A stretch of DNA of 64,000 nucleotides, from positions 45,481-109,480 of the forward strand of contig WLOQ01000009.1 in NCBI GenBank assembly GCA_009699245.1, written 5' to 3'. Position numbers and translations under genes: made by a program. The DNA comes from Actinomycetota bacterium. Its GTDB lineage: Bacteria > Actinomycetota > Thermoleophilia > Solirubrobacterales > Solirubrobacteraceae. Below are positions 42,956 to 55,200 of this stretch, one piece after another (position 1 is the stretch's first letter; the number at the start of each line of letters is the position of its first letter). The notes beneath the pieces were generated by a model that saw nothing but the letters and a program-made list of their open reading frames with translations, did no database searches and was not told the origin of the DNA.

Positions 42956-44236
42956 GTGATCGTCGACGCCTGGCTCGCGCGCGCGGCTGCCGCCGGACCC
43001 GAGCGGCTCGCCGTCGGGGACCTCACCTACCGCGAATTGCTGCGGGGCGCCCAGAGCGCAGCGCGCAGACTCGCCGCTCGCGGGGTGCAGCGCGGGGATG
43101 AGGTCGCGCTCGTCCTCGATCCGAGCACGTCGTTCGCGGTTGCGCTCCACGCGACGCTGCTCCTCGGCGCCGTCGCGGTCCCGATCGATCCCCGGCTCGC
43201 ACCCGATGCGCTCGCTCGGCGGCTCGAGCGCTGCGTGCTCGTCGTCGATGGAGATCCGCAGCTGTTGGGCCCCGAGGCGCCCGACTGCGTCCTCGACGAC
43301 GTCCATGACCTCGCCGCCAGCGCCGTGATCGTCCACACCTCGGGCACGTCCGGGGCCGGGACCCCGGTGCACCTGACGTATGGGAACTGGCTCTGGAGCT
43401 CGCTCGGGTCAGCGGTCGCGCTCGGGGTCGACAGCGACGAGCGCTGGCTCTGTTGCCTGCCCGTGTCCCACGTCGGCGGGCTCTCCATCCTCCTGCGGTC
43501 GGCGATCTATGGGACACAGGCGATCGTCCACGAGCGGTTCGACGAGCGCCGCGTCCTCGCGGCCCTACGGGACCCCGCCGGCCCGACACTGATTTCGCTC
43601 GTTCCGACGACGCTCTCACGGCTGCTCGACGCGGGCCTGCGCGCGCCGCCGGCGCTGCGCTGGGCGCTCCTCGGCGGGGCGCCGGCCGGACCGGCGCTCC
43701 TCGAAGGCGCGGCGCAGGCCGGCGTTCCCGTCGCGCCGACATACGGCATGACCGAGGCCTGCTCGCAGATCGCGACGTTCGGCGCTCCGCTCTTCTGCAC
43801 AAGCGTGCGCATCGGTCCCGGCGACGAGATCCTCGCTTCCGGACCCACGATCACGCCGGACGTCGGTCCCGTCCTGCACACGGGCGATCGCGGCGCGCTG
43901 GATGCACACGGTCGCCTCGTCGTCACCGGGAGGCTCGCCGAGACGATCATCACCGGTGGCGAGAACGTCCTGCCGGGCGAGGTCGAGGAGGCGCTCGAGG
44001 CGCATCCGCTCGTCGCGGAGGCCGCCGTCTTCGGTCGCCCCGATTCGCAGTGGGGCGAGGCGGTCGTCGCCGTCGTGGTCGCCCGCGATCCCGATGGCGC
44101 GGAGCTCACGTCCGAGCTGCTCGGCGCCTGGTGTCGCGCGCGTCTTGCGCCACACCAGCGGCCGAAGGAGATCCGCATCGTCGCCGCGCTCCCGCGCACA
44201 CCGAGCGGCAAGCTCCTGCGCTCGGCGCTCGCCTGA
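42956..44236 (+). CDS. menE: o-succinylbenzoate-CoA ligase
   Basis: A 426-aa acyl-adenylate-forming enzyme that activates OSB for MenB. ATP-binding P-loop VIVHTSGTSGAGTPVHLTYGN, GGAPAGPALLEGA, PTYGMTEACSQIATF, the hinge GRLAETIITGGENVLPGEVEEAL, and the catalytic Lys in LPRTPSGKLLRSAL are all present. It is shorter than typical ligases because the N-terminal domain is compact, as in many actinobacterial MenE. GTG start 42956; TAGCTT at 42943-42948 ends 7 nt upstream. Confidence 0.93.
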   Translation: MIVDAWLARAAAAGPERLAVGDLTYRELLRGAQSAARRLAARGVQRGDEVALVLDPSTSFAVALHATLLLGAVAVPIDPRLAPDALARRLERCVLVVDGDPQLLGPEAPDCVLDDVHDLAASAVIVHTSGTSGAGTPVHLTYGNWLWSSLGSAVALGVDSDERWLCCLPVSHVGGLSILLRSAIYGTQAIVHERFDERRVLAALRDPAGPTLISLVPTTLSRLLDAGLRAPPALRWALLGGAPAGPALLEGAAQAGVPVAPTYGMTEACSQIATFGAPLFCTSVRIGPGDEILASGPTITPDVGPVLHTGDRGALDAHGRLVVTGRLAETIITGGENVLPGEVEEALEAHPLVAEAAVFGRPDSQWGEAVVAVVVARDPDGAELTSELLGAWCRARLAPHQRPKEIRIVAALPRTPSGKLLRSALA

Positions 44237-44255
44237 CGTCGCGTACGCTCACGGC

Positions 44256-45101
44256 ATGGACTACGAGGCGTACCGCGCCGACAGCCGACGTCGGTGGGAG
44301 GCTGCAGCGCGCGGGTGGGAGGACCGCCGCGAGGCGGTCCGTAGAGCCGCCGCGCCCGTGGCTCAGTGGCTCGTCGACGCGGCGCAGATCGAGCCAGGAG
44401 CGACGGTCGTCGAAGTCGCGTGTGGGCTGGGCGATGTCGGACTGCTCGCGGCCGAGCGTGTCGGTGCGGGCGGCCGGGTCATCCTCACGGACGGTGCGCC
44501 GCCGATGGTGGAGGCGGCGGAGCGCGCGATCGCCGCGAGCGGGCTCGCCCACGTCGAGGCGCAGGCCATGGAGGCGGAGTGGCTCGACCTCGATGCCGCG
44601 ACGGTCGACGGGATCGTCTCGCGTTGGGGCTACATGCTCGTCGCCGACCCGGAGGCCGCACTGCGTGAGGCGCGGCGCGTCCTGCGCCCAGGCGGCCGGA
44701 TCGCGCTCGCCGCGTGGGCATCCCAGGACCAGAACCCGTGGATCGGCGTGCTGCAGGAGCAGCTGGTCGCACGGGGGCTTGCGAGCGTCCCGGCACCCGG
44801 CACGCCGGGGATGTTCGCGCTCGCCGATCACGCGCACCTCGCGGACCTGCTCGGGGCCGCCGGATTCATGGACGTGCGCATCGAGCCGGTGCCGTTCGTC
44901 TGGGAGGCACCGGACGCGGACGCCTGGTGGGAGCACATGCGCACGACCTCGATCTCACTCGGCGAGGCGGTGGCTGGACTGAGGCCCGCGGACCACTACG
45001 CGCTGCGTGACGCGGTCGACGCGGGATACGCGCCGTACACGCAGCCGGACGGGTCGCTCCGGCTCCCGGCATGCGCGCTCGGCGCCACCGCTGAGGCCTG
45101 A
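44256..45101 (+). CDS. UbiE-like class I SAM-dependent methyltransferase
   Basis: A 281-aa methyltransferase. Motif I is [22 protein letters not shown], with [58 protein letters not shown], and a C-terminal region with [27 protein letters not shown]. It follows menE by 19 bp, so a role as the demethylmenaquinone methyltransferase is tempting. However, the canonical UbiE/MenG signature (FGLRN) reads RWGYM here, so the substrate is left open. TACGCT at 44244-44249 ends 6 nt before the ATG. Confidence 0.75.
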   Translation: MDYEAYRADSRRRWEAAARGWEDRREAVRRAAAPVAQWLVDAAQIEPGATVVEVACGLGDVGLLAAERVGAGGRVILTDGAPPMVEAAERAIAASGLAHVEAQAMEAEWLDLDAATVDGIVSRWGYMLVADPEAALREARRVLRPGGRIALAAWASQDQNPWIGVLQEQLVARGLASVPAPGTPGMFALADHAHLADLLGAAGFMDVRIEPVPFVWEAPDADAWWEHMRTTSISLGEAVAGLRPADHYALRDAVDAGYAPYTQPDGSLRLPACALGATAEA

Positions 45102-45139
45102 GCGCCGCCATCGGCCCGCTCCCACTACGATTCGCGACC

Positions 45140-47416
<2,277 letters not shown>

Positions 47417-47417
<1 letters not shown>

Positions 47418-49045
47418 TGGACAAGGTCCTGGTCGCAGAGAACATCGGCGAGTCGGGCATCGCCCTGCTCCGCGAGCACTTCGACGTCACGGTCAAGACC
47501 GACTGGGCCGAGGGCGAGCTCCAGCGCGAGCTGGGGGAGTACGACGGGATTCTCATCCGTTCCGCATCCCAGCTCACGGCGGAGGTGCTCGAGCACTCCG
47601 GGCGCCTGAAGGCCATCGGCCGCGCCGGCGTCGGTGTCGACAACGTCGACGTCCCTGCCGCCACGAAGCGCGGCATCGTCGTCGCCAATGCGCCGCAGTC
47701 GAATGTCGTCACCGCCGCCGAACACACGATGGCCCTGCTGCTCGCGCTTGCGCGGAACGTCCCGCAGGCGCATGCGGCGCTCAAGGACGGGCGCTGGGAC
47801 CGCTCGAAGTACTCAGGTGTAGAGCTCTTCGATAAGACGCTCGGCATCCTCGGCTTCGGCCGCATCGGTCAGCTCGTCGCCGAGCGCGCCCAGGGCTTCG
47901 GCATGAAGGTCATCGCCTTCGACCCCTTCGTCGGTGCCGACCGGTATCGCGAGGCGGGCGTCGAGCGCGCGGACGAGCCGCAGGCGCTCTACGCGGCGGC
48001 CGACTTCATCACCATCCATCTGCCCAAGACGCCCGAGACCGAGGGCTTCCTCAACGCCTCGGCGTTCGCGCAGATGCGCTACGGCGTGCGCGTGCTCAAC
48101 GTGGCCCGCGGCCCGCTGATCGTCGACGAGGACCTCCAGGCGGCCCTCGACTCCGGGAAGGTGGCCGGCGCTGCGCTCGACGTGTTCCGCAGCGAGCCGA
48201 TCACCGAGCACCCGCTGTTCGCCTACCCGAACGTCATCGTGACGCCGCACCTCGGCGCCTCGACGGCCGAGGCGACCGACCGCGCCGGCTTCCAGGCCGC
48301 CGAGCAGGTCGTCGCCGCCCTCACCGGTGGGAGTGTCTCGACCGCCGTCAACGTGCCGGCCGTCGCTGCAGAGGACCTCGAGGTCCTCGGGCCGTTCGTG
48401 CCGCTCTGCCGCCGTCTCGGCCGCCTCGCCGCGTCGATCGGCCGCGGCACGATCGACCGCATCGACGTCGAGTACCTCGGCCGTCTCGCCGACCGTGACA
48501 CCCGTCCGCTGACGACCGCCGTCCTGCTCGGTGTCCTCGCCGGGCACACCGACGACGAGGTCAACGTCGTCAACGCCCCGTCGCTCGCCGCTGAGCGCGG
48601 GATCGTCGTCGCTGAGACCTCGCGCACCAGCGCGCGCGACTTCACCGAGCTCGTGCGCGTTACCGTCGTCTGCGGCGGCGTCGCCCAGCGCGTCGTCGGC
48701 ACGACGCTCGGCAGCCACAACCGCCCGCATCTGCTGGAGGCCTGGGGACGTCGCTTCAACCTCCAGCTCGGCGATCACCTGGCGCTGTTCCGCTACCGGG
48801 ACGTTCCGGGCATGGTCGGCCGCGTCGGCACCGCCTTCGGCGCTCACGGCGTGAACATCGACGCCGCCGCGATCGGGTACGAGCCGGACGAGGAGGGCGC
48901 CACGCCGCCCGGCGCCGGCGAGGCCGTCATGGTCGTCACGACCAACGAGCGCGTCCCGCAGGCGCTGATCGACGAGCTCATCGCTGGGCCCGAGTTCGTC
49001 GACGGCCGCGCGGTCTCCCTGCTGGATCCCACCACGACGGGGTGA
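47417..49045 (+). CDS. serA: D-3-phosphoglycerate dehydrogenase (long form with ASB and ACT domains)
   Basis: A 542-aa type I SerA, the first enzyme of serine synthesis. The substrate/NAD domain has GRAGVGVDNVDVPAA, NAD motif GILGFGRIGQLVAERA (GFGRIG at 146-151), the catalytic Arg/Glu/His region (LNVARGPLIVDEDLQAAL, then VTPHLGASTAEATDRA). An allosteric substrate-binding domain (VNVPAVAAEDLEVLGPF onward) and a C-terminal ACT domain (ALFRYRDVPGMVGRVGTAFGAHGVNID) follow, where serine feedback inhibition acts in the mycobacterial homologue. Coupled to serC and therefore under the same ZTP riboswitch. Confidence 0.95.
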
Positions 49046-49066
49046 TCCTGGAGTAGGGTCGCGCGC

Positions 49067-50593
49067 ATGTCAGCGGTCACGGCTCAGAACAGCACCAGCC
49101 CCGGAGCTCCGCAGGGTGCCGCACCCGGCGAGAAGGGGCTGAAGTCGAACGCCATCGGCTTCGTCTCAAGCGTCGTCATCGGCGTCGCATCCACTGCGCC
49201 CGGGTACTCGCTCGCGGCGTCGCTCGGGTTCGTCGTCGCGATCAGCGGCGTCGGCGTCCAGGCGCCGGTGATCATGATCGCGGCGTTCATCCCGATGGTC
49301 CTGATCGCGTCGGGGTACTACTGGCTCAACCGCGCTGACCCGGACTGCGGCACGACCTTCAGTTGGGCGACGCGGGCGATGGGCCCGTCGATCGGGTGGG
49401 TCGGTGGCTGGGCGATCATCGTCGCCGACGTCATCGTCATGGCGAACCTGGCCCAGATTGCTGGGCTCTACAGCTTCCTGCTCTTCGGCGTCGACGACGC
49501 GTCGACGTTCCTCGTGACCCTCGTCGGCGTGGCGTTCATCCTCGCGATGACCTGGATTTGTGCGATCGGGATCGAGCTCAATGCGAAGACCCAGATCGGC
49601 CTGCTCGGCGCTGAGATCGTCACGCTTGCCCTCTTCGCGATCGTCGCGCTCGTGCGCGTCTGGACCGGCGACGGCATCGCGGCCTCCGTCGACCCCTCGC
49701 TGAGCTGGTTCAACCCGTTTGAACTCGGCTCGGTCTCCGCGCTCACCTCCGGTGTGCTGATCGCCGTCTTCATCTATTGGGGCTGGGATACGACCGTCGC
49801 GGTGAACGAGGAGACGACGGACACCGGGGAGACCCCCGGCCGTGCGGCGATCACGTCGACGCTGATCCTCGTGCTGACCTACGTGATCGTCACGGTCGCG
49901 GCGATCTCCTTCGGCGGTCCCGATCGCCTTGGGAAGGACGAGTCGGGCGACGTCCTCGGGCTCCTCGCCAACGATGTGTTCGGCAGCAGCCTGCTTGGCA
50001 AGCTCGTGATCATCGCGGTTCTCACCTCCGCAGCGGCGTCCTGCCAGACGACGATCCTGCCGACCGCGCGCACGGCGCTCTCGATGGCGCGGGCCAAGGC
50101 GATCCCGTCGAAGCTCGGGGAGGTCTCGCCGCAGTACCTCACGCCCATCTTCGCGACCTGGCTCATGGGCGCCGTGTCGGTCATCTGGTACGTCGGGCTC
50201 ACGCTCATCTCGGAGAACGTCCTCTTCGACGCCATCGCGGCGCTCGGTCTCATGATCGCCTTCTACTACGGGCTCACCGGGTTCGCCTGCGTCGTCTACT
50301 ACCGGCGTGAGCTGCTGCGCTCGTGGCGCAATCTCGTGTTCATCGGGCTTGCGCCGCTGCTCGGCGCGCTGATGCTCACCGGCGTCTTCGTCAAGTCGTG
50401 CATCGATCTGGCGGACCCGGCCAATTCGGAGTCGGGCGACTCGTGGCTCGGTCTCGGACCGCCGCTGGTGATCGGTGTCGGCTTCCTGCTGCTCGGCGTC
50501 CTGCTCATGGGCATCTGGCGGCTCGGCGGCCATCCCGAGTTCTTCGGGCGTCGGCGCGAGACCGCAGACCCAGCGCTCACAGTACGGCTCTAG
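49067..50593 (+). CDS. APC-superfamily amino acid/polyamine permease
   Basis: A 508-aa membrane protein with about 12 transmembrane segments. The first helix has GFVSSVVIGVASTAPGYSLAASLG, the unwound glycine-rich substrate site of APC transporters. GTTFSWATRAMGPSIGWVGGW is the conserved helix-3 region, and YWGWDTTVAVNEET lies in helix 6. Substrate is not clear; such proteins take up amino acids or amines by proton exchange. TAGGGT at 49054-49059 ends 7 nt before the ATG. It precedes an XRE-cupin regulator, a pairing common for amine or amino-acid uptake. Confidence 0.88.
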   Translation: MSAVTAQNSTSPGAPQGAAPGEKGLKSNAIGFVSSVVIGVASTAPGYSLAASLGFVVAISGVGVQAPVIMIAAFIPMVLIASGYYWLNRADPDCGTTFSWATRAMGPSIGWVGGWAIIVADVIVMANLAQIAGLYSFLLFGVDDASTFLVTLVGVAFILAMTWICAIGIELNAKTQIGLLGAEIVTLALFAIVALVRVWTGDGIAASVDPSLSWFNPFELGSVSALTSGVLIAVFIYWGWDTTVAVNEETTDTGETPGRAAITSTLILVLTYVIVTVAAISFGGPDRLGKDESGDVLGLLANDVFGSSLLGKLVIIAVLTSAAASCQTTILPTARTALSMARAKAIPSKLGEVSPQYLTPIFATWLMGAVSVIWYVGLTLISENVLFDAIAALGLMIAFYYGLTGFACVVYYRRELLRSWRNLVFIGLAPLLGALMLTGVFVKSCIDLADPANSESGDSWLGLGPPLVIGVGFLLLGVLLMGIWRLGGHPEFFGRRRETADPALTVRL

Positions 50594-50613
50594 CTCCCGC
50601 GCGAAGTTACGCT

Positions 50614-50631
50614 TGTACGTGATAACGTACA
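50614..50631. promoter_or_regulatory. 18-bp perfect palindromic operator over the XRE-cupin promoter
   Basis: TGTACGT and ACGTACA (7-bp perfect arms) flank GATA. The dyad contains TAACGT (50623-50628), a TANNNT -10 that ends 7 nt before the GTG start at 50636. A protein bound here would block the promoter, so it is a good candidate autoregulatory operator. I did not see a second full copy near the permease. Confidence 0.65.
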
Positions 50632-50635
50632 GCGC

Positions 50636-51238
50636 GTGACGACGGTCGCCACGACATCGCTGGACTCCGGGACGATCGCGATCGGCCCGCGTGTGCGTTC
50701 CCTGCGCGAGTCCGGGGGGCACTCGTTGCGCGACCTCGCGGAGCGCAGCGGGGTCTCCGCCCCGATGCTCAGCCAGGTCGAGCGTGGCGAGACGAGCCCG
50801 ACGCTGGCCGTCGCCGCGCGGATCGCCGCCGGACTCGATCTGCGCCTGAGTCAGCTGCTGCGCCTCGACGAGTCGGGCGCGGTCACGATCGTTCGTGAGG
50901 GCGAGGGCCGCCGCGGAGGCGCCGTGCGCAGCGGGCACACCTTTGAGGTCCTCACGCCGTCGCTTCCGGGCCAGCGCTCGGAGGTCAGCCGCCACGAGCT
51001 GCGAGCCGGCGCGCGGACCGGCGGACCGGGGGACACCCCGATGCACGAACCGGGCAGCCGCGAGGTCGCGGTGGTCGAGGCCGGCGCGGTCGTCCTCGAG
51101 ATCGACGGCGAGCGCCACGAGCTCGCCGCCGGCGACAGCGTCACCTTCGACGCCGATCTTCCCCATCACTTTGAGAACCCTGGGCCCGAGCGGGCGGTCA
51201 TTCTGGCCGTCGTGAGCGCGGGCCTCCGACGGAGCTAG
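50636..51238 (+). CDS. XRE-family regulator with C-terminal cupin domain
   Basis: A 200-aa two-domain regulator. The N-terminal XRE helix-turn-helix is [59 protein letters not shown] (about residues 18-78). The C-terminal cupin (about 110-195) has [47 protein letters not shown], where the small ligand binds in PuuR-like regulators. GTG start with an overlapping palindrome upstream. Its stop is 4 nt before leuC, so it heads the leuCDB-ilvE-cimA cluster. It may respond to an amino acid or amine; ligand and targets are inferred only. Confidence 0.88.
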   Translation: MTTVATTSLDSGTIAIGPRVRSLRESGGHSLRDLAERSGVSAPMLSQVERGETSPTLAVAARIAAGLDLRLSQLLRLDESGAVTIVREGEGRRGGAVRSGHTFEVLTPSLPGQRSEVSRHELRAGARTGGPGDTPMHEPGSREVAVVEAGAVVLEIDGERHELAAGDSVTFDADLPHHFENPGPERAVILAVVSAGLRRS

Positions 51239-51242
51239 AGCC

Positions 51243-52619
51243 ATGGCAGAGCCGACGACACTGTTCGACAAGATCTGGGCCGATCACGAGGTGGCCGACA
51301 ACCTCCTCTACATCGACCTCCACCTCGTCCACGAGGTCACGAGCCCGCAGGCCTTCGAGGGCCTGCGCCTCGCGGGCCGCCCGGTCCGCCGCCCGGACCG
51401 CACGATCGCGACGGCCGACCACAACGTGCCGACCGACGGAACGCCAGTCGCTGCGCGCATCAAGGATGAGCTCAGCCGCGTCCAGGTCGAGACGCTCGAG
51501 CGCAACTGCGCGGAGTTCGGCGTCCCGGTGTATTCGCTCGGTTCGGCGCGGCAGGGCATCGTCCACGTGATCGGGCCGGAGCTCGGGATCACCCAGCCCG
51601 GCATGACGATCGTCTGCGGCGACAGCCACACGGCGACGCACGGGGCCTTCGGCGCGCTGGCGTTCGGCATCGGCACGAGCGAGGTCGAGCACGTCCTCGC
51701 GACGCAGTGCCTCGTCCAGGCCAAGCCGAAGTCAATGCGCATCACGTACGTCGGGGAGATGGGACCGGGCGTCACCGCCAAGGACCTGATCCTCGCGACG
51801 ATCGGCCAGATGGGCGTCGATGGCGCCGTCGGTCACGTCGTCGAGTACGCCGGGCCGGTCATCGAGGGGCTCTCGATGGAGGGCCGCATGACGATCTGCA
51901 ACATGACCATCGAGGGCGGCGGCCGCGCCGGCATGATCGCCCCTGACGAGACGACGTTCGAGTGGGTCCGCGGGCGCGAGGCCGCCCCGCAGGGTGCCGA
52001 GCTCGATGCGCTGCTCGAGCGCTGGCGTGGGCTGCGGACCGATCCGGGCGCGACCTTCCACCGCGAGATCACCGTCGATGTGAGCGCGATCAGCCCGATG
52101 GTCAGCTGGGGGACGAACCCCGAGATGGTCGTCGGCGTCGCCGATCGTGTGCCGGAGCCTCGGGGCGACGGTGACCGTCGTGCGCTCGAGTACATGGGCC
52201 TCGAGGCCGGGACGCCGATCGAGGAGATCCGCCTCGATCGCGTGTTCATCGGCTCATGCACGAACTCGCGCATCGGGGACCTGCGTGCCGCAGCCGCGAT
52301 GGTCAAGGGTCGCACGGTCGCTGAGGGCGTCCACGCCATGGTGGTCCCCGGGTCGGTGCAGGTGAAGCTCCAGGCCGAGGCCGAGGGTCTTGACGCGATC
52401 TTCACCGCCGCAGGCTTCGATTGGCGCGGGGCGGGCTGCTCGATGTGCCTGGGCATGAACCCGGACACACTCGCTCCCGGCGAGCGTTGTGCCTCAACCT
52501 CGAACCGCAACTTCGAGGGCCGTCAGGGCCGCGGGGGTCGCACGCATCTCGTGAGTCCCCAGATGGCCGCCGCCGCGGCCATCGAAGGCCGGTTCGTCGA
52601 CATTCGCAACTGGAACTAG
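51243..52619 (+). CDS. leuC: 3-isopropylmalate dehydratase large subunit
   Basis: The 458-aa aconitase-family subunit that isomerises 2- to 3-isopropylmalate. [13 protein letters not shown] is the start, with [42 protein letters not shown], and the [4Fe-4S] cysteines in [17 protein letters not shown] and [11 protein letters not shown]. It acts with leuD. It lies 4 bp after the XRE-cupin stop with no room for a separate promoter, so co-transcription is expected. With cimA in the same unit it may also work on citramalate, as IPM isomerases do in the citramalate pathway. Confidence 0.95.
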   Translation: MAEPTTLFDKIWADHEVADNLLYIDLHLVHEVTSPQAFEGLRLAGRPVRRPDRTIATADHNVPTDGTPVAARIKDELSRVQVETLERNCAEFGVPVYSLGSARQGIVHVIGPELGITQPGMTIVCGDSHTATHGAFGALAFGIGTSEVEHVLATQCLVQAKPKSMRITYVGEMGPGVTAKDLILATIGQMGVDGAVGHVVEYAGPVIEGLSMEGRMTICNMTIEGGGRAGMIAPDETTFEWVRGREAAPQGAELDALLERWRGLRTDPGATFHREITVDVSAISPMVSWGTNPEMVVGVADRVPEPRGDGDRRALEYMGLEAGTPIEEIRLDRVFIGSCTNSRIGDLRAAAAMVKGRTVAEGVHAMVVPGSVQVKLQAEAEGLDAIFTAAGFDWRGAGCSMCLGMNPDTLAPGERCASTSNRNFEGRQGRGGRTHLVSPQMAAAAAIEGRFVDIRNWN

Positions 52620-52627
52620 GAGCAACG

Positions 52628-53194
52628 ATGGAAGCCGTGACCGTCATCGACGGCCCCGTCTCGGTCCTGGACCGCGACGACGTCGACACCGACCAGATCA
52701 TCCCCAAGCAGTTCCTCAAGCGCATCGAGCGCACCGGGTTCGGCGAGTTCCTCTTCTACGACTGGAAGCAGGAGCCGGGCTGGGACCTCCCCGCCAATCC
52801 CGTCCTCGTCGCAGGTCGCAACTTCGGCTGCGGATCCTCGCGGGAGCACGCTCCGTGGGCGCTCGAGGATTACGGGTTCCGCGCGATCATCGCACCGTCG
52901 TTCGCCGACATCTTCCGCTCGAACAGCACGAAGATCGGGCTGCTCCCGGTCGAGCTGACCGAGCAGGAGTGCCAGGCGGTCGCCGCCGCAGGCCACGTCG
53001 AGATCGACCTCGCCGCGCAGGAGGTCCACTTCGGCGATGGCCAGGTCGCGCGCTTTGAGATCGAGCCGGAGACGAAGCATCGCCTCCTGCACGGGCTCGA
53101 CGACATCGCGCTCACGCTCCAGCAGGGCGACGCCGTCGCCGCCTATGAGGCCACGCGCGAGCGCCCCGGCCCTGTCACGACGAGCCTCGCATGA
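52628..53194 (+). CDS. leuD: 3-isopropylmalate dehydratase small subunit
   Basis: The 188-aa swivelling subunit. Features: [27 protein letters not shown] and [47 protein letters not shown], which carry the substrate-binding loop. ATG 52628 follows TAGGAG, a ribosome-binding site that overlaps the leuC stop. Its stop overlaps leuB in ATGA (53191-53194). Confidence 0.95.
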   Translation: MEAVTVIDGPVSVLDRDDVDTDQIIPKQFLKRIERTGFGEFLFYDWKQEPGWDLPANPVLVAGRNFGCGSSREHAPWALEDYGFRAIIAPSFADIFRSNSTKIGLLPVELTEQECQAVAAAGHVEIDLAAQEVHFGDGQVARFEIEPETKHRLLHGLDDIALTLQQGDAVAAYEATRERPGPVTTSLA

Positions 53195-54222
53195 CGACGA
53201 TCGCTGTCCTTCCCGGCGACGGCATCGGCCCTGAGGTCACTGCCGCGACGATCGAGCTGCTCGAGGCGTTCGTCCCCGGGCGCCTGATCTTCGAGGAGCA
53301 CGCCTTCGGCGGCTGCTCGATCGATCTCCACGGCACGGCGCTCACCGATGAGGTGCTCGCCGCCTGTCGCGCATCGGACTCGGTCCTGCTCGGCGCGGTC
53401 GGCGGCCCCAAGTGGGACACCACCGATCCGGCGAAGCCGCGCCCGGAGCAGGGCCTGCTCGGCCTGCGCAAGGAGCTCGGCCTCTACGCGAACCTGCGAC
53501 CCGTCAAGGCGTATGCGTCGCTGCTCGATTCCAGCCCGCTCAAGCACGAGGTCGTCGAGGGCACCGACATGCTCGTCGTGCGCGAGCTCACCGGGGGCAT
53601 CTACTTCGGCGAGAAGACCCGTACGGCGACGGAGGCCTCCGACGACTGTCGATACACCGTCGCGGAGGTGGAGCGGATCGCGCGCGTCGCCTTCGGAGCT
53701 GCCAAGAAGCTCGTCACGAGCGTCGACAAGGCGAACGTACTCGAGACGAGTCGCCTCTGGCGCGAGGTCGTCCGGCGCGTGCATGAGGAGGAGTTCCCCC
53801 ATCTTGAGCTCGAGCACCTGCTCGTCGATTCGACGGCGATGCGGCTCGTCACCAACCCACGGCACTTCGAGGTCGTGGTGACCGAGAACATGTTCGGCGA
53901 CATCCTCAGCGACGAAGCGTCCGTGATCACCGGATCGCTCGGGCTGATGCCGAGTGCGAGTCTCGGCGCCGGCGACACGCCCGGCGTGTTCGAACCGGTC
54001 CACGGTTCGGCCCCGGACATCGCGGGCCTCGGCATCGCGAACCCGCTGGCGATGTTCCTTTCCGCCGCCCTCATGCTGCGTCATGGGCTCGGTTGGGAAT
54101 CGGAGGCGCTCGCCCTAGAATCCGCAGTGGACCGCGCGCTGGCCGAAGGGCTGCGCACGCGTGATCTGGGGGGGACGGTCGGTACCGCCCTCGCCACACA
54201 GGCCGTCCTGGCCCAGCTCTAG
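53191..54222 (+). CDS. leuB: 3-isopropylmalate dehydrogenase
   Basis: A 343-aa NAD-dependent beta-decarboxylating dehydrogenase. [12 protein letters not shown] at the start, [40 protein letters not shown], and [29 protein letters not shown] near the end are family-diagnostic, including the NAD adenosine loop. It may also accept 3-methylmalate from the citramalate route. ATG start overlaps the leuD stop. ilvE follows after 21 bp. Confidence 0.95.
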   Translation: MTTIAVLPGDGIGPEVTAATIELLEAFVPGRLIFEEHAFGGCSIDLHGTALTDEVLAACRASDSVLLGAVGGPKWDTTDPAKPRPEQGLLGLRKELGLYANLRPVKAYASLLDSSPLKHEVVEGTDMLVVRELTGGIYFGEKTRTATEASDDCRYTVAEVERIARVAFGAAKKLVTSVDKANVLETSRLWREVVRRVHEEEFPHLELEHLLVDSTAMRLVTNPRHFEVVVTENMFGDILSDEASVITGSLGLMPSASLGAGDTPGVFEPVHGSAPDIAGLGIANPLAMFLSAALMLRHGLGWESEALALESAVDRALAEGLRTRDLGGTVGTALATQAVLAQL

Positions 54223-54243
54223 ACCAGTCGATTAGGAGATTCC

Positions 54244-55200
54244 GTGCAGCCCAGCGAACTCATCTGGATGAACGGCGAGTTCGTCAAGTGGGAGGATGCC
54301 CAGGTTCATGTCCTGAGCCATGCGCTCCATTACGGCACTTCCGTGTTCGAGGGTGTCCGGTGCTACGACACCGAGCTCGGGCCGGCCGTCTTCCGTCACC
54401 AGGAGCACGTCGACCGGCTCTTCAAGTCGGCTGGGCTGTACTACATGCCGATCCCCTTCGAGCGTGAGGAGATCCGTCAGGCGACGCTCGAGCTCATCGC
54501 CCGGAACGGCCTGCGCCAGTGCTACATCCGCCCGATCGCGTTCCGCGGGTACGGGCAGATGGGACTGTTCCCGCTCGACGCGCCCGTCGACGTCACGATC
54601 GCCGCATGGGAGTGGGCGTCGTACCTCGGCGAGGATGGCAAGCGCAACGGCGTCCGCGCGAAGACGTCGTCATGGCGCCGGATCAGCCCGGACTCGCTGA
54701 TCCCGCATGCGAAGGCCGGCGGCCAGTACCTCAACAGCGTCCTCGCGAAGATCGAGGTGCACAAGTCGGGGTATGACGAGGCGATCCTGCTCGACTCCCA
54801 CGGCCACGTCTGCGAAGGCTCCGGCGAGAACATCTTCGTCGTTCGCGACGGGAAGATCTCCACGCCGTCGGAGACCTCCTCGATCCTCGACGGAATCAAC
54901 CGGCGGACGGCCGTCAAGATCGCCGCCGACTTCGGCATCGAGGTCGTCGAGCGCAACATCAGCCGCGCCGAGCTCTACCTCGCGGACGAGATCTTCCTCA
55001 CTGGCACCGCCGCCGAGGTCGTCCCGGTCCGCGAGATCGACGATCACGTGGTCGCGACCGGCGAGCCGGGCCCGCTCACGCGCCAGGTGCAGTCGATCTT
55101 CGAGGACGCGGTCCACGGCCGCGACGAGCGCTACCGCGGCTGGCTCGATCCGGTGCACGCGGGCGAGCGCGCGGCAGCAGGGGAGACCACCTCCGCATGA
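54244..55200 (+). CDS. ilvE: branched-chain amino acid aminotransferase (class IV)
   Basis: A 318-aa fold-type IV PLP enzyme for the last step to Ile, Leu and Val. LIWMNGEFVKWEDAQVHVLSHALHYGTSVFEGVRCYDTELGPAVFR opens the protein. The PLP lysine is in IPHAKAGGQYLNSVLAKIEVH, and EGSGENIFVVRDGKISTP and EIFLTGTAAEVVPVREIDDH follow. GTG 54244 follows TTAGGAG with good spacing. Its stop overlaps cimA in ATGA (55197-55200). Confidence 0.94.
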   Translation: MQPSELIWMNGEFVKWEDAQVHVLSHALHYGTSVFEGVRCYDTELGPAVFRHQEHVDRLFKSAGLYYMPIPFEREEIRQATLELIARNGLRQCYIRPIAFRGYGQMGLFPLDAPVDVTIAAWEWASYLGEDGKRNGVRAKTSSWRRISPDSLIPHAKAGGQYLNSVLAKIEVHKSGYDEAILLDSHGHVCEGSGENIFVVRDGKISTPSETSSILDGINRRTAVKIAADFGIEVVERNISRAELYLADEIFLTGTAAEVVPVREIDDHVVATGEPGPLTRQVQSIFEDAVHGRDERYRGWLDPVHAGERAAAGETTSA

